From the NCBI GenBank assembly GCA_030849075.1, contig JASAOO010003371.1:1-48618 (forward strand): a stretch of 48,618 nt of DNA, given 5' to 3'. Numbering within the stretch: position 1 is the stretch's first letter; every line of letters starts with the position of its first letter. The stretch is from Zelonia costaricensis (Eukaryota > Euglenozoa > Kinetoplastea > Trypanosomatida > Trypanosomatidae). Shown here one piece after another: positions 48,341-48,618 of the stretch. Both the position numbers and the translations under genes were made by a program. Below the pieces are notes generated by a model. That model was not told the origin of the DNA, ran no database searches, and saw only the letters and a program-made list of their open reading frames with translations.

Positions 48341-48618
48341 GTCCGGCTGCTGGACATGGGCTTCGAAAAGACTCTTCGCGAAATTATGGAGCTGCTCGAG
48401 AAGAAGTGCCGCAACGCGGTGAACCTGAAGCGCATTCTCGTGTCGGCCACCATCACGGACGGCGTTGAGCGGCTATCGTACTTTGCACTGCGCCAGAACA
48501 CCGCCCGTATCGGGGAGACGCAGGACACGTTCTCCATCCCGACGACGCTGAAGCAGCACCACGTCACGGTGCCCGTCAAGCACCGCCTCGCCGTGCTCCT
48601 CAGTTTTCTCCGCTCGCA
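48341..48618 (+). CDS. DEAD-box RNA helicase fragment (DDX31/Dbp7-like), cut at both ends
   Basis: From 48341 the frame reads RLLDMGFEKTLREIMELL, then motif III as VSATITDGVERLS and a linker containing SIPTTLKQHHVTVPVKHRL, running off the window in frame. In DEAD-box proteins this is the sequence directly after the DEAD residues, and SATITDGVERL with TLKQHHVTVP fits the DDX31/Dbp7 branch, which works in large-subunit ribosome assembly in the nucleolus. The DEAD residues themselves, motif I (GxGKT) and the Q motif are missing: homology stops sharply at about 48341-48343, and the frame upstream is CA-repeat sequence with no ATG. This is either a misassembly, a 5'-truncated copy or, least likely, a downstream exon. 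Confidence 0.7.

Noticed and set aside
48250..48343. Cis-spliced intron in the helicase gene
   Set aside because: Trypanosomatids have a few cis introns, one of them in a DEAD-box helicase gene, so I considered it. There is no polypyrimidine tract just before the cag at 48337 and no upstream exon with motif I in the preceding 2.6 kb.
1..48618. CRISPR arrays, insertion sequences, retroposon ends
   Set aside because: No spaced direct repeats, transposase or reverse transcriptase motifs were seen; repeats are simple dinucleotides and homopolymers only.

Overview
The window reads as nuclear DNA from a trypanosomatid, most likely Leishmaniinae (Leishmania, Leptomonas, Crithidia or a close relative). 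The reasons are that genes are intronless and strongly G/C at third codon positions, all genes lie on one strand over tens of kilobases, intergenic stretches are full of polypyrimidine tracts, (CA)n/(GT)n and homopolymers, and cytochrome c1 has the single-cysteine haem site (FAPCH) peculiar to Euglenozoa. An AP-2 alpha adaptin fits Leishmania-like species better than African trypanosomes, which lack AP-2. Genus and species cannot be fixed from the sequence alone.

Layout. From 1 to about 33.35 kb every convincing gene is on the minus strand: a MICU-type EF-hand protein, a FUSC-like multi-pass membrane protein, a mitochondrial presequence protease (M16C), cobalamin-dependent methionine synthase, a type I membrane protein of unknown function, a small probable mitochondrial protein, cytochrome c1, AP-2 alpha, a basic hypothetical protein, an ArgE-like M20 deacetylase, a DOT1 histone methyltransferase and an ISY1-like splicing factor. 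A gene-free stretch at 33352-34418 separates these from a plus-strand cluster: two tandem DadA-like FAD oxidoreductases, ATG7, a leucine-rich-repeat protein, a possible 95-residue protein, a type II membrane glycosyltransferase of the PLOD/GT25 kind and, at the right edge, the 3' part of a DEAD-box helicase. Two gene clusters pointing away from each other form a divergent strand-switch region, the usual polymerase II start zone in these organisms. mRNAs would be cut out of long polycistronic transcripts by spliced-leader trans-splicing, so start codons were chosen as ATGs that follow a polypyrimidine tract and an AG and that fit the family's N terminus.

Biology. At least three minus-strand products (cytochrome c1, presequence protease, MICU-like) and probably a fourth (195-residue protein) act in the mitochondrion. 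Others serve methionine/folate/B12 metabolism, endocytosis, chromatin and splicing. The plus strand opens with a duplicated amino-acid-oxidase-type gene that looks bacterial in kind. Neighbouring genes in trypanosomatids usually share transcription rather than function, so no operon logic is implied.

Assembly cautions. There is an N between two copies of the same 30-base block next to G runs (19544-19632), an N inside the glycosyltransferase (44554), and an abrupt loss of helicase homology at about 48341 with no upstream exon in the window. I found no CRISPR array, insertion sequence, rRNA or tRNA. I did not find an obviously novel multi-gene system. The best leads are the strand-switch region with its oxidoreductase pair, the possibly broken small gene at 28560-28730, the PLOD-type glycosyltransferase and the truncated helicase.
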